A stretch of DNA of 49,683 bases from Syntrophobacterales bacterium (GTDB lineage Bacteria; Desulfobacterota; Desulfobaccia; Desulfobaccales; 0-14-0-80-60-11), in the NCBI GenBank assembly GCA_020060385.1, contig JAGVAH010000040.1, positions 1 to 49,683 on the forward strand, read 5' to 3'. The position numbers and the translations under genes are program-made. Position 1 is the first letter of the stretch, and each line of letters starts with the position of its first letter. The notes below the pieces were generated by a model. The model made no database searches, had not been told where the DNA came from, and saw only the letters and a program-made list of their open reading frames with translations. Positions 1 through 9,048 of this stretch are shown one piece after another.

Positions 1-858
1 GGTGGGGCCGAAGAGGGCCACCACCCGGGTGCCCAGGGCCGCGGCCAGGTGCATAGGGCCGGTGTCCGCGGTCACCGCCAGCCGGGCCCGTTGCATGATC
101 CCCGCTAATTCCGCCAGAGAGGTTTGCCCGGCCAGGTTCCAGGCCTTTTCCCGCATCTGCCCCATTATTTGGGCGGCCAGGGCCCGGTCCCCGGCGCTGC
201 CGGTAACGACCACTGCCAGGGCCTTCTCCCGGCTGAGCCGGTCCCCCAACTGCGCCCAGGAAGCCGCCGGCCAGAGCTTGCTGGCCCAACGCGCGCCGGG
301 ATGCATCACCACCAGATCCCGCTCCCCAGGCAGCAGGTTATGGGGAAAAGCCGGAGTCAGTCCCAGCCGGAAACGGGGCAGGGTAGGGGGGGCCCCCAGG
401 TGCCGGGCCACATACAGGTAACGCCAGACCGCATGGACCTCCGGGTCATAGGGGGGCAATTTCTCCGTGAGGGCCATGTAGCTCAGCTCCCGGGTGCGGT
501 CATAGCCCACTTTGCGGGAACTCCTCGCCAGGGCCACCCACATGGCGCTTTTTAGCAATCCCTGGAGGTCGATGACCAGGTCGAAAGGGGTGGCCCGGAC
601 CAGACGCAGCAGTCGCAGAAGACGCAGCACCTTATCCTGCGTCACGTCCTGGCCCAGCCGCACCCGGGGCACGGCCCAGACCTCGTCCAACGCGGGATGG
701 CCGGTTAACAGGGGGGCGTAAGCCTCCTCCACCAGCCAGGTGATCCGGCCCTGGGGATAAAGGTCCCGGAGCGCCTCCAAGGTGGGGAGCGCGTGGAGCA
801 CGTCTCCGAAGGAGCTTAATTTTACCAGCAGAATCCGGGGTGAGTCAGGGAGCGTCAC
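1..858 (-). CDS. GT9-family LPS heptosyltransferase (3' end beyond window)
   Basis: The reverse strand reads from a GTG at 858 without a stop to base 1, giving 286 codons of a protein cut by the window edge. The N-terminus (RILLVKLSSFGDVLHALPTL) is the classic start of glycosyltransferase family 9 ADP-heptose:LPS heptosyltransferases, and the end seen here (TADTGPMHLAAALG...VALFGPT) is the conserved sugar-nucleotide site. The family transfers L,D-heptose from ADP-heptose to the inner LPS core on the cytoplasmic face. An in-frame TAA two codons upstream leaves the GTG as the first possible start, and a GGGGGA stretch lies upstream. WaaC (heptosyltransferase I) and other GT9 members are not separable by eye. 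It lies downstream of gmhB and the LpxK-WaaF fusion on the same strand, which supports an LPS-core role. Confidence 0.88.
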   Translation of the reverse strand, partial: MTLPDSPRILLVKLSSFGDVLHALPTLEALRDLYPQGRITWLVEEAYAPLLTGHPALDEVWAVPRVRLGQDVTQDKVLRLLRLLRLVRATPFDLVIDLQGLLKSAMWVALARSSRKVGYDRTRELSYMALTEKLPPYDPEVHAVWRYLYVARHLGAPPTLPRFRLGLTPAFPHNLLPGERDLVVMHPGARWASKLWPAASWAQLGDRLSREKALAVVVTGSAGDRALAAQIMGQMREKAWNLAGQTSLAELAGIMQRARLAVTADTGPMHLAAALGTRVVALFGPT

Positions 859-962
859 AGTTTAAACAATTCCCCCGATTTTAAGTTTGCCGTCTTGGTA
901 CCGATAATCTAGATGTCTGGATAAAATAACTTCCACATCAATCCGCAGGCAAGGTCCGGAAA

Positions 963-1439
963 ATGAAAGCTTTGGCCGCATCAATCTCCTCGCAAATACT
1001 CGCCAAGTTCACCAATGCCGTAGTCCCCAGAGAGATATTATTGCTGTTTGCTATTATTTTAATTGCAGTTATTATTCTTGCTCTTTTTTATAAAACAATT
1101 TGCCACATTTCAAAAAGTTATGCGCAGAAAAGTTACACTCGCAGCCGGTTAGATGAATATACCCAGACATTATTGCACCAACCGGGAGATTCTTGGACCT
1201 ATTTTCAGAAAGGCCTGGCCCACCAAGAGATGAAAGAACATGACCAGGCCATAGAATCTTTCCGGCTGGCCCTACAAAACCATAACGGCGCCAGTGGCGC
1301 GGATGAAATCCATTATCACCTAGGACTTTCTTATAACGCGCTCCAGGAAAAAGACCTGGCTTTTGCAGAATACAAGAAAATCCAAGCCCCCGATAAGGCC
1401 GGGGAACTTCTCAATATCCTCCTGGCCGTCAAGACTTGA
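963..1439 (+). CDS. membrane-anchored TPR protein, unknown function
   Basis: A 158-residue protein with one hydrophobic segment at about residues 27-45 (ILLLFAIILIAVIILALFYK), followed by a soluble domain with about two tetratricopeptide-like helical pairs (WTYFQKGLAHQEMKEHDQAIESF and IHYHLGLSYNALQEKDLAFAEYKK regions). This suggests an inner-membrane anchor presenting a protein-interaction module. It sits on the plus strand between two minus-strand LPS genes, and its codon use is visibly more AT-rich than theirs. The Shine-Dalgarno is weak (AAGG well upstream of the ATG). I do not recognise a named family; an adaptor for a neighbouring membrane complex is only an inference. Confidence 0.7.
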   Translation: MKALAASISSQILAKFTNAVVPREILLLFAIILIAVIILALFYKTICHISKSYAQKSYTRSRLDEYTQTLLHQPGDSWTYFQKGLAHQEMKEHDQAIESFRLALQNHNGASGADEIHYHLGLSYNALQEKDLAFAEYKKIQAPDKAGELLNILLAVKT

Positions 1440-1577
1440 GCGGCCCCGGGGACCTTTGCCGGCCAGCCGCCCCGCCTCAAGATCCCGGCGAAATTGTGAT
1501 AGCCTTCCAGATATGCCTTTCCTCTCAATTTTGAGACTTCCCGCATTCCAGATTAAGCAATTGATTATGCAGTTGCG

Positions 1578-2135
1578 TTATTTTTTGAGGTCTTTGATGA
1601 TCCACTCCGCCGCGTCCAGGAGGTCCCCGGCGATATGCGCGGGCTGCACCTCCCAGGTGCGTCCCCAATGCTCATATTCCCCCCGGCCGTAACCGGTGAG
1701 CACCAAGATCCCTTTGACGCCGGCATGCGCCCCCGTTTGCATATCCTTGTACCGGTCCCCCACCACGTAGGAACGGGACAGGTCAATATCCAACTCCCGG
1801 GCGGCCTGGAGAATCAGCCCCGGTTGGGGCTTGCGGCAGGCGCAGCCCTCTTGGGGACCATGGGTGCAGGTATAGAGGCCATCTAGATGCGCGCCTTCTG
1901 CGGCCAGCAGATTTTGCATACGGGCGTGCACTTCCTCCACCAGGGAAACAGGGAAATAACCCCGGGCCCCGCCGGATTGGTTGGTGACCACCACCACCTT
2001 GACTCCTGCGTCATTGAGGCGCTTGATGGCCGCGGCGGTGCGGGGCAGGAGCACGAAACGGCTCAGGTGGTTGATGTAGCCCATCTCCTCATTGATGGTG
2101 CCGTCCCGGTCCAGGAAAACCCCAATCTTTTTCAT
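1578..2135 (-). CDS. gmhB: D-glycero-beta-D-manno-heptose 1,7-bisphosphate 7-phosphatase
   Basis: A 185-residue HAD-superfamily phosphatase that removes the 7-phosphate of heptose bisphosphate in ADP-heptose synthesis for the LPS core. It starts MKKIGVFLDRDGTINEE, with the catalytic DxDGT motif (nucleophile Asp at residue 9), followed by the VVTNQSG motif II region, the Cys/His zinc loop CTHGPQEGCACRKP that marks GmhB, and the VGDRYKDMQ motif near the C-terminus. The ATG at 2135 overlaps the stop of the upstream LpxK-WaaF gene in an ATGA, indicating translational coupling. The frame extends 36 codons further upstream into that gene, but the family N-terminus fits the 2135 start. Confidence 0.93.
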   Translation of the reverse strand: MKKIGVFLDRDGTINEEMGYINHLSRFVLLPRTAAAIKRLNDAGVKVVVVTNQSGGARGYFPVSLVEEVHARMQNLLAAEGAHLDGLYTCTHGPQEGCACRKPQPGLILQAARELDIDLSRSYVVGDRYKDMQTGAHAGVKGILVLTGYGRGEYEHWGRTWEVQPAHIAGDLLDAAEWIIKDLKK

Positions 2136-4582
2136 AAATCTCCCTGCAGCCACTTCCGGGCTGCGTCGGTAACTTCCTCCACGCTGATATCCAGGAGGCA
2201 CTGGTACTCCCGGTCGCAGGTCCGCCTGAAGCAGGGACTGCAAGGCAGGGGATGGTGCAGCACCGTGGCCCGGGGGGTAAAGGGGCCGGTGGCCGCCGGG
2301 TCGGTGGAGCCGAAGATGGCGACGAGGGGCACGCCCAGGGCCGCGGCCGCGTGCATCAGGCCAGAATCATTGGTAATCAGCAACTTCAAGTGGGTCAAGA
2401 TTCCCAGGGCCTGGCGCAGGCCGGTGCGCCCCACCAGGTCCAGGGCCTCCGGGAGGCTGGCCTGCACCTGCGCGCCCGCGTCCCGGTCCTCCGGCCCTCC
2501 TAAAAGGACCAGGTGGGCGCCCCATTCTTTTTGCAACTCCCGGCCCAGGGCCGCGAAGCTCTCCGGCGGCCAGCGTTTGGCCGGGCCATAAGCCGCGCCC
2601 GGGCTCAGTCCCACCCAGGGCCCTGCCGGTTCACCGCTCTGCAAAAGGGCAGCCGCGGCCTGGACTTCCTCCTCCTGTAGATACAGTCGGGGCGGGGTGA
2701 AGGCGGCCACGCCGCCCAGACCCTGGAGCACTCCCAGGAGATAATACACCGTGTGCAACCCCGCCAAACTCTGTGCGCCGCTTACGGCCAAATTCAGCAA
2801 AGGCCCCCGGGCGTCGGTGTTGTACCCCACCCGGAAACGGGCCCCAGCCAGCCACAGGCCCAGGGCGGCTTCCCAGGAATTGGGCAGGGCCAGGCCCAGG
2901 TCGAAAGACGGTTTTCTGTTTTCTGTTTTCTGTTTTGTGTGGTCTGCCTGCCATTGGCGGAGGCGATAAAGAGTACGCCATTTCGACGAGCCGTGAGGAT
3001 ATTCCACCACCTCCGCCACCCCGGGGATACCGGGGAAAAGGGGGGCCACCCGGGGCGCGGCCAGGACCGTGATCTCCGCCTGGGGGCAGAGGGTCTGCAA
3101 CCCGGCCAGGGTGGGCAGGCCCATGACCGCGTCCCCCACCCAATTGGGCGCCCTGACCAGGATGCGCCGCACCGCGGCCGGATCACCGGCAAACCTCCCC
3201 CTTACCGTCAACTGCTGCCAGCGCTGCCGCACTTCGAGGGGGATGGGGTGAAGGGCTTGGCTTTGATCCTTCTGAGCAGCCCTGGAAGAATCTGTGAAGG
3301 TGGCGTTATCACCCCCCTTTTCTAAAGGGGGGTAGGGGGGATTATTATCAGCCCCTAATAATCCCCCTAAATCCCCCTTTAAAAAAGGGGGACTTAAAAA
3401 TTTCTTTTCGGAAGAATCAGAAAAATTACCATGCGACTTATGAAGTATATTGGCATAGACCTTCGCGCCCTGGCCGCGTCCGGTCTTCTCCGCCAAAACT
3501 TTTAAAATCCTCTCCCCTCCCCCCTCCTCCAGGCAGGCCTCCACCTCCAGCACGTACAGGGGCAGGGGGTGGGGCCACTTTTCCCCCAGGCGGGCCCAAT
3601 CCTTGGCGGTGGTGATCAGACCCGGGGCCCCCAGGGAGGCAGCCTTTTTTACCAGTGCTTCCAAGTCCTTAGCCTGAAAAGCATAATGGTCGGGGAAGTC
3701 CTGGCAGCCTGGTAGATCCACCCCCAGGTCCAGCAGGGTGTCATAAAAGACCCGGGGCCGGGCCAGGCCCGCGAACGCTAATAACTTCTGGTTTTTCAGG
3801 TTCTCCAGGGGTATTTCCCGGTCTGCCGGCAAAAGCCGGGCCCGGGTGGGGAGGATGGCCCCGGTGAGCACCAGGTGGCCGGGGAATTTCTCTTGGAGAT
3901 ACTCCAAGCGCTCCTGATGGCGGCCGTGCTGGAAGCGGGTGAGGACCAGGATGTCTGCCGCCTGTAGAGTACCCACCGGCTCCCGTAAGGGGCCCCGGGG
4001 CAGGAGGTGGCCGTTCCCCAAAGGCGATTCCGCATCCAAAAGCACCACGTCCAGGTCCCGGTGCAGTTGGAAGTGTTGGAAACCGTCGTCCAGCAAAAAG
4101 AGGTCGGGCTGCACCTCCCGCCAGGCTGCCAGACCCGCAGCATAGCGCTGTGGCGCGGTATAGACCGCCGCGCCGGGGAGTTCCCGGGCCAGCCAGTACG
4201 CCTCTTCCCCTACCTCCGGGGGTTTTTCGTAAATTTGCCTGCCGTCGGAGATGCGGGTCACCCCTTTGGCCCGGCCCCCATAGCCCCGGCTGAGGATGGC
4301 TATTTTGTAACCCTGGCCCTGAAAGAGCCGGGCCAGGCAGGCCGTTATGGGAGTCTTGCCCGTGCCCCCCACGGCGAGGTTGCCCACGCTGACCACCGGC
4401 GCGGGGAGGCGTCTGACCGTCAGCCAGCTCCGGGCATAAAATGCCCGGCGGGTCCGGGCCCCCAGGCCGTAGCACGCAGCCAGGACCCCGGCCGCGGCCT
4501 TGAGGGGCAGGCCGGGCCGCGAGGCCTCATCCCGTTCCTGGAGGCGATCAAAGAGGTGATGGCAAGAAAAGAGCATATCCAA
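2132..4582 (-). CDS. lpxK-waaF: LpxK-WaaF fusion: tetraacyldisaccharide 4'-kinase joined to heptosyltransferase II-like GT9 domain
   Basis: One uninterrupted 816-codon frame joins two LPS enzymes. Residues ~1-370 are LpxK, the lipid A 4'-kinase, with its P-loop at residues 67-78 (GNLAVGGTGKTP) and the SRGYGG motif after it. Residues ~455-816 are a GT9 heptosyltransferase close to WaaF (VRAPNWVGDAVMGLPTL, LSPGAAYGPAKRWP, TNDSGLMHAAAALGVP). The joining segment (~residues 376-445) contains SPPFLKGDLGG and NNPPYPPLEKGG, which are encoded by a palindromic DNA repeat that also occurs between genes at 8961-9048. A second short insertion in the WaaF half (QKTENRKP) is encoded by a 7-bp tandem repeat. 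Separate translation of WaaF from an internal GTG cannot be excluded. The gene is coupled by ATGA to gmhB. Confidence 0.88.
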   Translation of the reverse strand: MDMLFSCHHLFDRLQERDEASRPGLPLKAAAGVLAACYGLGARTRRAFYARSWLTVRRLPAPVVSVGNLAVGGTGKTPITACLARLFQGQGYKIAILSRGYGGRAKGVTRISDGRQIYEKPPEVGEEAYWLARELPGAAVYTAPQRYAAGLAAWREVQPDLFLLDDGFQHFQLHRDLDVVLLDAESPLGNGHLLPRGPLREPVGTLQAADILVLTRFQHGRHQERLEYLQEKFPGHLVLTGAILPTRARLLPADREIPLENLKNQKLLAFAGLARPRVFYDTLLDLGVDLPGCQDFPDHYAFQAKDLEALVKKAASLGAPGLITTAKDWARLGEKWPHPLPLYVLEVEACLEEGGGERILKVLAEKTGRGQGAKVYANILHKSHGNFSDSSEKKFLSPPFLKGDLGGLLGADNNPPYPPLEKGGDNATFTDSSRAAQKDQSQALHPIPLEVRQRWQQLTVRGRFAGDPAAVRRILVRAPNWVGDAVMGLPTLAGLQTLCPQAEITVLAAPRVAPLFPGIPGVAEVVEYPHGSSKWRTLYRLRQWQADHTKQKTENRKPSFDLGLALPNSWEAALGLWLAGARFRVGYNTDARGPLLNLAVSGAQSLAGLHTVYYLLGVLQGLGGVAAFTPPRLYLQEEEVQAAAALLQSGEPAGPWVGLSPGAAYGPAKRWPPESFAALGRELQKEWGAHLVLLGGPEDRDAGAQVQASLPEALDLVGRTGLRQALGILTHLKLLITNDSGLMHAAAALGVPLVAIFGSTDPAATGPFTPRATVLHHPLPCSPCFRRTCDREYQCLLDISVEEVTDAARKWLQGDL
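2911..2938. repeat. heptanucleotide tandem repeat (GTTTTCT)3-4 inside the WaaF domain
   Basis: Three exact GTTTTCT units and a fourth GTTTTGT unit lie in the coding sequence of the fused heptosyltransferase. They encode the QKTENRKP insertion between an alpha helix and the conserved FDLGLALPNSW strand. The unit length is not a multiple of three, so gain or loss of one unit would shift the frame. Confidence 0.9.
3312..3392. repeat. CCCCCTTTTCTAAAGGGGG-type palindromic repeat inside a coding region
   Basis: This stretch contains two hairpins, CCCCCCTTTTCTAAAGGGGGG and CCCCCTTTAAAAAAGGGGG, joined by GGGGGATTATTATCAGCCCC and AATAATCCCCC. Its left half nearly matches the intergenic copy at 8961-8991. 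It is read in frame as the linker of the LpxK-WaaF fusion, so a normally intergenic repeat has been incorporated into a gene. Confidence 0.85.
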
Positions 4583-4833
4583 TTCGACTAGCAGATCAGG
4601 AAGATTCTCTGGTTTTTATTGTAAAAACATTTAAGCACAGGCGGGACGCCTGTGCCACCAGCTTTATGGGAACCGGAAAGTCTTGATTCTCAATTATCCT
4701 TTATGTCTGGGGGGTTGGGAGGAGAGGGCGGGGGACCCGCTGCTTCCCCGGTCTTTCCCTCAATTCCTTTCTTCCTTAAGCGGGGCCGCTTTTCCATCAG
4801 TCCGCATGTCCTTCATATCGCCCGCAAAACTTT
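4583..4833. other. intergenic, one GC-rich hairpin
   Basis: The gap between the small membrane protein gene and lpxK-waaF holds a perfect 9-bp stem at 4635-4655 (GCACAGGCG, GGA loop, CGCCTGTGC). The same hairpin type recurs at 15604-15625. No run of T follows on either strand, so it is a repeat rather than a clear terminator. I see no gene here. Confidence 0.6.
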
Positions 4834-5271
4834 TCAATAAAACTTCCGGAAGATCTCCTCAAAATAGACCAGGGACCAGAGAAAATAGACCGCCCCCAAG
4901 ATCGCGCCCAAAGGAAAGGTAAAAAACCAGAGAAGGGTGATTTGCGGTTTTTCGAAGCGCAGGCTGTTGGCGGTGGTCATCACATTGGCATAGACCATCC
5001 AAAAGCTGGCCAGACCGGTGAGATAATAACCCAGCCCCCACCCCCAAAAGATGAGAATGATGCCGGTCAAGGTCACCGGCACGGCCACCGCCAGGTCCGC
5101 CACCGCCAGGCCGTAGAAGACCTTCTGTTCATGCCAATCATCCGCCGTGCCGTCGGGGTTCTTCATAGCCCGGCCCTTAAGAACCAGCAACTGCCAGGGC
5201 CAGACGATGACCGCCATTAAGCCCATGAGCAGGAGATCGGTATAGAGGATGATCTTGCTGAGCAGAGGCAT
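4834..5271 (-). CDS. small polytopic inner-membrane protein, unknown
   Basis: A 145-residue, strongly hydrophobic protein with about four membrane segments: residues ~8-32 (ILYTDLLLMGLMAVIVWPWQLLVL), ~52-78, ~80-98 and ~112-135. A short soluble loop (KGRAMKNPDGTADDWHEQK) follows the first segment. The gene starts 6 bp after the msbA stop with an AAGAAG ribosome-binding sequence, so it is almost certainly co-transcribed with msbA. No catalytic motif or known family is visible. Placement inside the lipid A export/assembly block suggests an envelope function, but this is inference from position. Confidence 0.75.
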   Translation of the reverse strand: MPLLSKIILYTDLLLMGLMAVIVWPWQLLVLKGRAMKNPDGTADDWHEQKVFYGLAVADLAVAVPVTLTGIILIFWGWGLGYYLTGLASFWMVYANVMTTANSLRFEKPQITLLWFFTFPLGAILGAVYFLWSLVYFEEIFRKFY

Positions 5272-5277
5272 GTCTTC

Positions 5278-7089
<1,812 letters not shown>

Positions 7090-7170
7090 TATCGCCCAGA
7101 CACCAACAACTACCTTTATTTTCTCAAGATATACTCCATACTCCGGAATATTGCCAGGGGAAAGGTGGGT

Positions 7171-7267
7171 CAGTGAGCAGTGAGCGGTGAGCAGTGAGCA
7201 GTGAGCAGTTAAAGGAGAGGGCTGGCCACATTTCTTACTGCTTACTGCTTACTGCTCACTGCTCACT
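7171..7267. repeat. opposed arrays of 7-bp repeats (AGTGAGC / TTACTGC) forming a large inverted repeat
   Basis: From 7171 to 7210 there are about six AGTGAGC/GGTGAGC units. From 7235 to 7267 there are TTACTGC and TCACTGC units, which are the reverse complement of GCAGTAA/GCAGTGA. A 24-bp spacer separates the arms, so the RNA or single strand could form a long hairpin. The right array includes the stop codon and last codons of waaA. Confidence 0.85.
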
Positions 7268-8562
7268 CCCTTAATCAATCCCACCACCAACTCTGCCTGG
7301 CGGCGGGCGGCGCCCTGATGGGGGGTGAGCGCGTCTTGGGCCCGTTGGCCCTGGACCCGGCGCCGCTCCGGGTGCTCCAGAAGGTCCCGGAGCGCGGCAG
7401 TCAGGGAAGGGGCGTCCTGGATCATGATGCCGGCTTTCCCGGATGCCAAGATGGCCTGTGCCCAGCGGAAGTTATTGATATGTAGGCCATAAATGGGGAC
7501 CAAGCCCCAGGCCGCGGGCTCCAGGATATTTTGGCCGCCATGGGGGATTAGGCTGCCTCCCACGAAAGCCGCGTCCGCCAGGCCATAGAGGGAAAAGAGG
7601 TCCCCCACGGTATCGATGAGGACCACGGGGGCAACCCGGGTCTCCTGGCGGGACTTGAGGCGGCTCCAGAGGTGGAAGGGGAGACCGTGTTTGTCCAGCA
7701 AGCGTCCCAGCTCCGGGGCCCGTTCCGGATGGCGGGGGGCCAGGAGGAGCAGGAGGGCAGGGTGGGGGTCCCTTAATTTTTGATAGGCCTCCAGGACCGC
7801 TTCTTCTTCCCCGGGGTGGGTGGACGCGGCCAGGAAGACCGGGGCCGGTCCGGGCTCCCCGGGGGCTTGGATCAGAAGACGGAATTCTTCGATATTCACC
7901 GTTTTCCGGGAGTCCAGGAGGCGGTCGATCTTCAGGTTGCCGGTGAGGTGGAGCCTGCCGGGGGGGAGTCCCAGGCTGCGAAAGCGTTCGTAATCCTGGG
8001 AGGAGCCCGCGGCTATTAGCTCTATATTATTAAGTATATCAATTAAATACCGACCATATTTAACATATCTTCTGAAGCTTTTGTCCGACAAGCGGGCATT
8101 GACCAGGGCCAGGCGCACCCCCCGGGCCCGGGCCTGGGTCAGAAAGTTGGGCCAGATCTCCGAATCCAGGGCCACGAAGAGGTCCGGGGACAGATGCGCC
8201 AGGTAACGGCGCACTGCCCAGGGCACGTCCAGGGGGAAGTAGCAGACCTCTGCGCCCAAGGGTTCAAAATGCCGGCGGGCCACGGCCTGGCCGGTCTCCG
8301 TGCCGGTGGTGACGATGAACCCGGCCTGGGGCAGCAGGCGTTGCAGTTCCAGGAACAGGGGCTGCGCGGCCAGGATTTCCCCCACGGACACGCCGTGGAG
8401 CCAGATGCGGGGACTGCCGGGCGGGGGAGGGGGGGGCAGCCTTAATCCCAGGCGGGGCCAAAAACTCTCCCCCCGGCCCCGGCGCTTGAGGTGCCAATAG
8501 AAATAAGGCCAGCCCAGGAGGCCGGCCAGGGTGGTGAGGGCTTGATAGAGGCGTAGGAGCAT
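7249..8562 (-). CDS. waaA: 3-deoxy-D-manno-octulosonic acid (Kdo) transferase
   Basis: A 437-residue GT30 glycosyltransferase that adds Kdo from CMP-Kdo to lipid IVA at the inner membrane. Diagnostic stretches are the N-terminal hydrophobic anchor, IWLHGVSVGEILAAQPL (the Glu is the conserved catalytic-base region), TTGTETGQAVA, the VNARLSDKSFRRY motif, LTGNLKID, and the C-terminal GGSLIPHGGQNILEPAAWG sugar-nucleotide site. The ATG at 8562 is preferred over a TTG nine bases upstream; neither has a strong ribosome-binding site. The stop lies within the 7-bp repeat array. It heads the minus-strand LPS block. Confidence 0.93.
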   Translation of the reverse strand: MLLRLYQALTTLAGLLGWPYFYWHLKRRGRGESFWPRLGLRLPPPPPPGSPRIWLHGVSVGEILAAQPLFLELQRLLPQAGFIVTTGTETGQAVARRHFEPLGAEVCYFPLDVPWAVRRYLAHLSPDLFVALDSEIWPNFLTQARARGVRLALVNARLSDKSFRRYVKYGRYLIDILNNIELIAAGSSQDYERFRSLGLPPGRLHLTGNLKIDRLLDSRKTVNIEEFRLLIQAPGEPGPAPVFLAASTHPGEEEAVLEAYQKLRDPHPALLLLLAPRHPERAPELGRLLDKHGLPFHLWSRLKSRQETRVAPVVLIDTVGDLFSLYGLADAAFVGGSLIPHGGQNILEPAAWGLVPIYGLHINNFRWAQAILASGKAGIMIQDAPSLTAALRDLLEHPERRRVQGQRAQDALTPHQGAARRQAELVVGLIKGVSSEQ

Positions 8563-9045
8563 GAGGTACAATTTTATTTGTTAGTAGTAGGGTGCGTTGC
8601 ACGCACCATTTGTGGCTGCGGGGGGTATGCCACAGCCTCGGGTTCTCCACTTTTGGGAACCCCCTTTAGATGCCAAGCTGTGCTTGGCAAGCCCTTTCTA
8701 GAAATTGGGCACCCATTGATTTTCAGAGGTGCCCAAGCCCAGCTTGGGCGAAAAATCGCCGTTCCCAAGTGCAACTTGGGAACGAGAAATGAAAGTAGTA
8801 GGGTGCGTTTCACGCACCATTAAGGGCTGGTGAAAATATACCACAATCCCTGTTTCGCCTCTTTCCTCCCTCTACCCCCTTGGGGGGAGAGGGCCGGGGT
8901 GAGGGGGGGATTGGGAATGAAAAATGTAACCTTTTCAGCTCCTTTCTCAGTACTTAAAGTCCCCCTTTTCTAAAGGGGGATTTAGGGGGATTTAAAAGCG
9001 CTTCTACAATCCCCCGCGCCCCCCCATTTAGATAAGGGGGGAAAA
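8563..9045. other. intergenic region packed with palindromic repeats
   Basis: No gene is visible. It holds GGTGCGT hairpins at 8591-8607 and 8802-8818, a GCCAAGCTGTGCTTGGC hairpin near 8674, the AAGCCCAGCTTGG / TTCCCAAGTGCAACTTGGGAA pair at 8729-8790, a CCCCTTGGGGGGAGAGGG/GGTGAGGGGGG element at 8866-8912 and the CCCCCTTTTCTAAAGGGGG element at 8961-9048. Such clustering suggests a landing zone for repeat elements between convergently unrelated genes. Confidence 0.8.
8729..8790. repeat. intergenic repeat with CCAAGCCCAGCTTGG and CCCAAGTGCAACTTGGG hairpins, copy 1
   Basis: Two adjacent stem-loops, followed by ACGAGAAAT. A nearly identical unit lies at 10810-10870, sharing the hairpin pair, spacing and the trailing ACGAGAAAT. 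Confidence 0.85.
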
Positions 9046-9048
9046 TCA
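8961..9048. repeat. CCCCCTTTTCTAAAGGGGG-type palindromic repeat, intergenic copy
   Basis: It begins CCCCCTTTTCTAAAGGGGG followed by ATTTAGGGGGATTT, then a degenerate opposite arm ending ATAAGGGGGG. It matches the repeat found inside the lpxK-waaF coding region at 3312-3392 and ends at the stop of the methyltransferase gene. Confidence 0.85.

Noticed and set aside
3312-3392. SPPFLKGDLGG/PPYPPLEKGG as a protein motif with function
   Set aside because: These residues are the translation of a repetitive palindromic DNA element, so they are better seen as a linker without selected sequence.
7171-7267. Possible CRISPR array
   Set aside because: Repeat units are only 7 bp with no spacers; this is a tandem array, not a CRISPR.
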